Below the pieces are notes generated by a model. The model was not told where the DNA came from. It worked only from the letters and a program-made list of their open reading frames with translations, and did not search any database. Positions 35,321-36,690 of a stretch of 36,690 bases of DNA are shown piece by piece; positions within the stretch are counted from its first letter, which is position 1, and each line of letters starts with the position of its first letter. Source of the stretch: a virus; the IMG/VR virus record IMGVR_UViG_3300045282_000047, positions 1-36,690 of that record. One strand, written 5' to 3'. Made by a program: the position numbers and the translations under genes.

Positions 35321-36690
35321 TTCTTTTCTCCCATCTTGATCTCACAGGGTATCACAATTGGATCCCGTGGTAACGAGCACTTAGACATATCAATTGGCCG
35401 CTCCAGCTCTTCAATTATGACCCTTGTGAATAGGTCTACACGGTCTGGAGTGCATTGAGCCAGGAACGAATCATGGCTCTCTTGTAAAATTGCAAGTCCT
35501 GGGCAACGTCGCTCTATTCTGAGCATCGCGAACTTGAGATGATCAGATACTGTTCCCTGCGGTATATTAGCATACGCCTCTTTGAACAGTTCGTCACCCC
35601 AGCGATTGAAGAATTGCCTTTCGCGACCGAACGGATTCGTTAGTCGTCGATCATGATCTCGAAGATATTCCCGAATCTCATGATGAAACACCCCTCGAAT
35701 ATTTGGGTTGCTCCTGTGAAATTTGTCAAGTATCTTACCCGCTCTCCATTCACTAATCTGGGCTTGAAGGCTCGCCTCGCGTTTACCCATGTCATAATGC
35801 CCTGCGTGTCTAAACTTCTTACCAAGCTGCCGTGAACGCTCTGATATGATGCCCTTGAGGAACTCGTTAATCTGCTCAGCCCATAGTTTGGATAATTCAG
35901 GGGGCGCATTGAAGAAGCTCTGAAGGAGGCCGTCCGGCGCAGTGTCTTCAACCCAGGCTGCGGTGACTCTGTGTATATCGACTTGATAATCGAACATTTT
36001 GAGGAGCTTCTGATCTCGTGCAAGTGCAGCGACGATGCGAGCTTCAGCTTGGCTGAGATCTGGCTCAAGGAATACACATCCCGGATCGGGAACGAACATT
36101 TCACGTAAGTCTTCTCCTACCTCAGAATGCTTCGTAATAGTCTGAAAGGCTAGCCCGAACTGCTCAGTTGTCACTGGTGGTTTGAGTACTGTCGTTGAAG
36201 TTCGTCCAGTTTCAAGGCAAATCCTATAGCTAGTTCGCAAACGGCCATCAGGATGCGGGCGAGCATTGACATAAGTACCGATAGTCTTCTTGACCTTGCG
36301 CGTTTCGAGTATGTTCTCGATCACTGCCTTCTTCAACGGATCTTTCGTCGCGTTGCGGCAAAGAGCATCCAACGTCTTCTCATCTGTGCCCTTGCGTGGA
36401 GGGAGTCCGAGGTCTCCGAATAATAGCTTGGAAACCTGTTTCGGACTTTGGACATTGACCTTGACACCGACCATTGACTCCAGTTTAGTTTCGAGATTTG
36501 CTGATTGCTCCGTGTACTTGGCAAGTAGCCGACGCTGTACCGCGTCGTCTCTTAGTATACCACGCTTTTCCAAGTCATAATAGAACTGATGCAGAGGCAT
36601 CTGACGCTCGAAGAAGAACTCATCGAGCTTACGCTCTTTTAGTTCAGCAAGCTCGCGCTCATAGACTTCATACGTCACCACTGCATCCTT
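35293..36690 (-). CDS. Family A DNA polymerase (5' end at the window edge)
   Basis: Phage replicative polymerase of the Pol I family. Counting from the GTG at 36681: thumb with NVQSPKQVSKLLFGDLGLP (76-94), motif A EPDLSQAEAR (D208), motif B RQLGKKFRHAGHY (R284, K288, H292, Y296) and motif C QESHDSF (H403, D404). Position 292 is Phe or Tyr in Pol I and T7. No exonuclease domain precedes: the frame begins within the usual exo-polymerase junction (KDAVVTYEVYERELAEL). The frame is open to the edge; if the ends join, a GTG at 3-1 with AAGGAG gives a complete protein of about 465 aa. Otherwise an exonuclease domain may lie outside. Confidence 0.9.
   Translation of the reverse strand, partial: KDAVVTYEVYERELAELKERKLDEFFFERQMPLHQFYYDLEKRGILRDDAVQRRLLAKYTEQSANLETKLESMVGVKVNVQSPKQVSKLLFGDLGLPPRKGTDEKTLDALCRNATKDPLKKAVIENILETRKVKKTIGTYVNARPHPDGRLRTSYRICLETGRTSTTVLKPPVTTEQFGLAFQTITKHSEVGEDLREMFVPDPGCVFLEPDLSQAEARIVAALARDQKLLKMFDYQVDIHRVTAAWVEDTAPDGLLQSFFNAPPELSKLWAEQINEFLKGIISERSRQLGKKFRHAGHYDMGKREASLQAQISEWRAGKILDKFHRSNPNIRGVFHHEIREYLRDHDRRLTNPFGRERQFFNRWGDELFKEAYANIPQGTVSDHLKFAMLRIERRCPGLAILQESHDSFLAQCTPDRVDLFTRVIIEELERPIDMSKCSLPRDPIVIPCEIKMGEKNWREMKRIR

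Noticed and set aside
1-36690. Prophage or temperate module (integrase, CI-type repressor, att site)
   Set aside because: No integrase, recombinase or recognisable repressor is visible; the 5585-5614 dyad alone does not show lysogeny.
1-36690. CRISPR array
   Set aside because: No set of regularly spaced identical repeats was seen; the short direct repeats at 3302, 4749 and 6244 are tandem or paired, not an array.

Overview
The window looks like most or all of the genome of a short-tailed (podovirus-like) dsDNA bacteriophage. It carries, in virion-assembly order, a small and large terminase, a Pro/Gly-rich accessory block, tail fibre genes, portal, scaffold, major capsid protein, head-tail connector proteins, a tail hub and three ejection-type internal proteins. 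It has a family A DNA polymerase and a DUF3987-like primase/helicase. There is no tail tape measure, sheath or tail tube gene, no integrase, no RNA polymerase, and no rRNA, tRNA or CRISPR. Base composition is near 50% G+C by eye. Two fibre-adjacent genes (13768-17012) carry bacterial export signals and resemble secreted Acidobacteriota-type proteins, so a soil acidobacterial host is a reasonable but unproven inference.

Layout. (1) 1-4413: a leftward cluster of small, mostly unrecognised early-type genes, several linked by ATGA or TAATG overlaps. It is interrupted at 2370-2928 by a 560-bp non-coding segment with an AT-rich palindrome and clustered GTTACA hexamers (candidate origin). Four copies of a shared promoter- or operator-like motif (around CTAAGCCCATACTTAGC) sit at 2842, 3292, 3897 (minus) and 4370 (plus). 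(2) 4414-5203: about 800 bp with no convincing gene but several perfect inverted repeats, including two nested structures (4811-4870 and 5052-5143) that could be phage RNAs. (3) 5204-5548: a leftward Mug113/T5orf172-type GIY-YIG protein. (4) 5549-5694: a divergent control region with a perfect 10-bp dyad and a sigma70-like promoter firing rightward. (5) 5695-33242: the late rightward operon for packaging, fibres, head, connector and ejection proteins. The terS-terL gap holds three 11-bp tandem repeats (candidate terminase site). (6) 33221-36690: a leftward replication module (polymerase, primase/helicase, HNH endonuclease) that converges on the end of the late operon.

How the parts fit. If the two ends of the window are joined, a GTG with a well-placed AAGGAG appears for the polymerase just after the stop of the gene at 5-232. 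The left and right leftward clusters would then form one early/replication unit running from about 5548 through the junction to 33221. This suggests a complete, circularly permuted genome of about 36.7 kb. Read that way, the polymerase has no 3'-5' exonuclease domain and no lysis gene is recognisable anywhere, so lysis (and proofreading, if any) must reside in unrecognised genes.

Most interesting points: the structured non-coding locus at 4300-5200, the family of regulatory motifs, the exported protein pair beside the tail fibre, the terminase-gap repeats, and the polymerase with His at the motif B Phe/Tyr position. All functional statements come from reading the sequence and from family knowledge; no database search was run.
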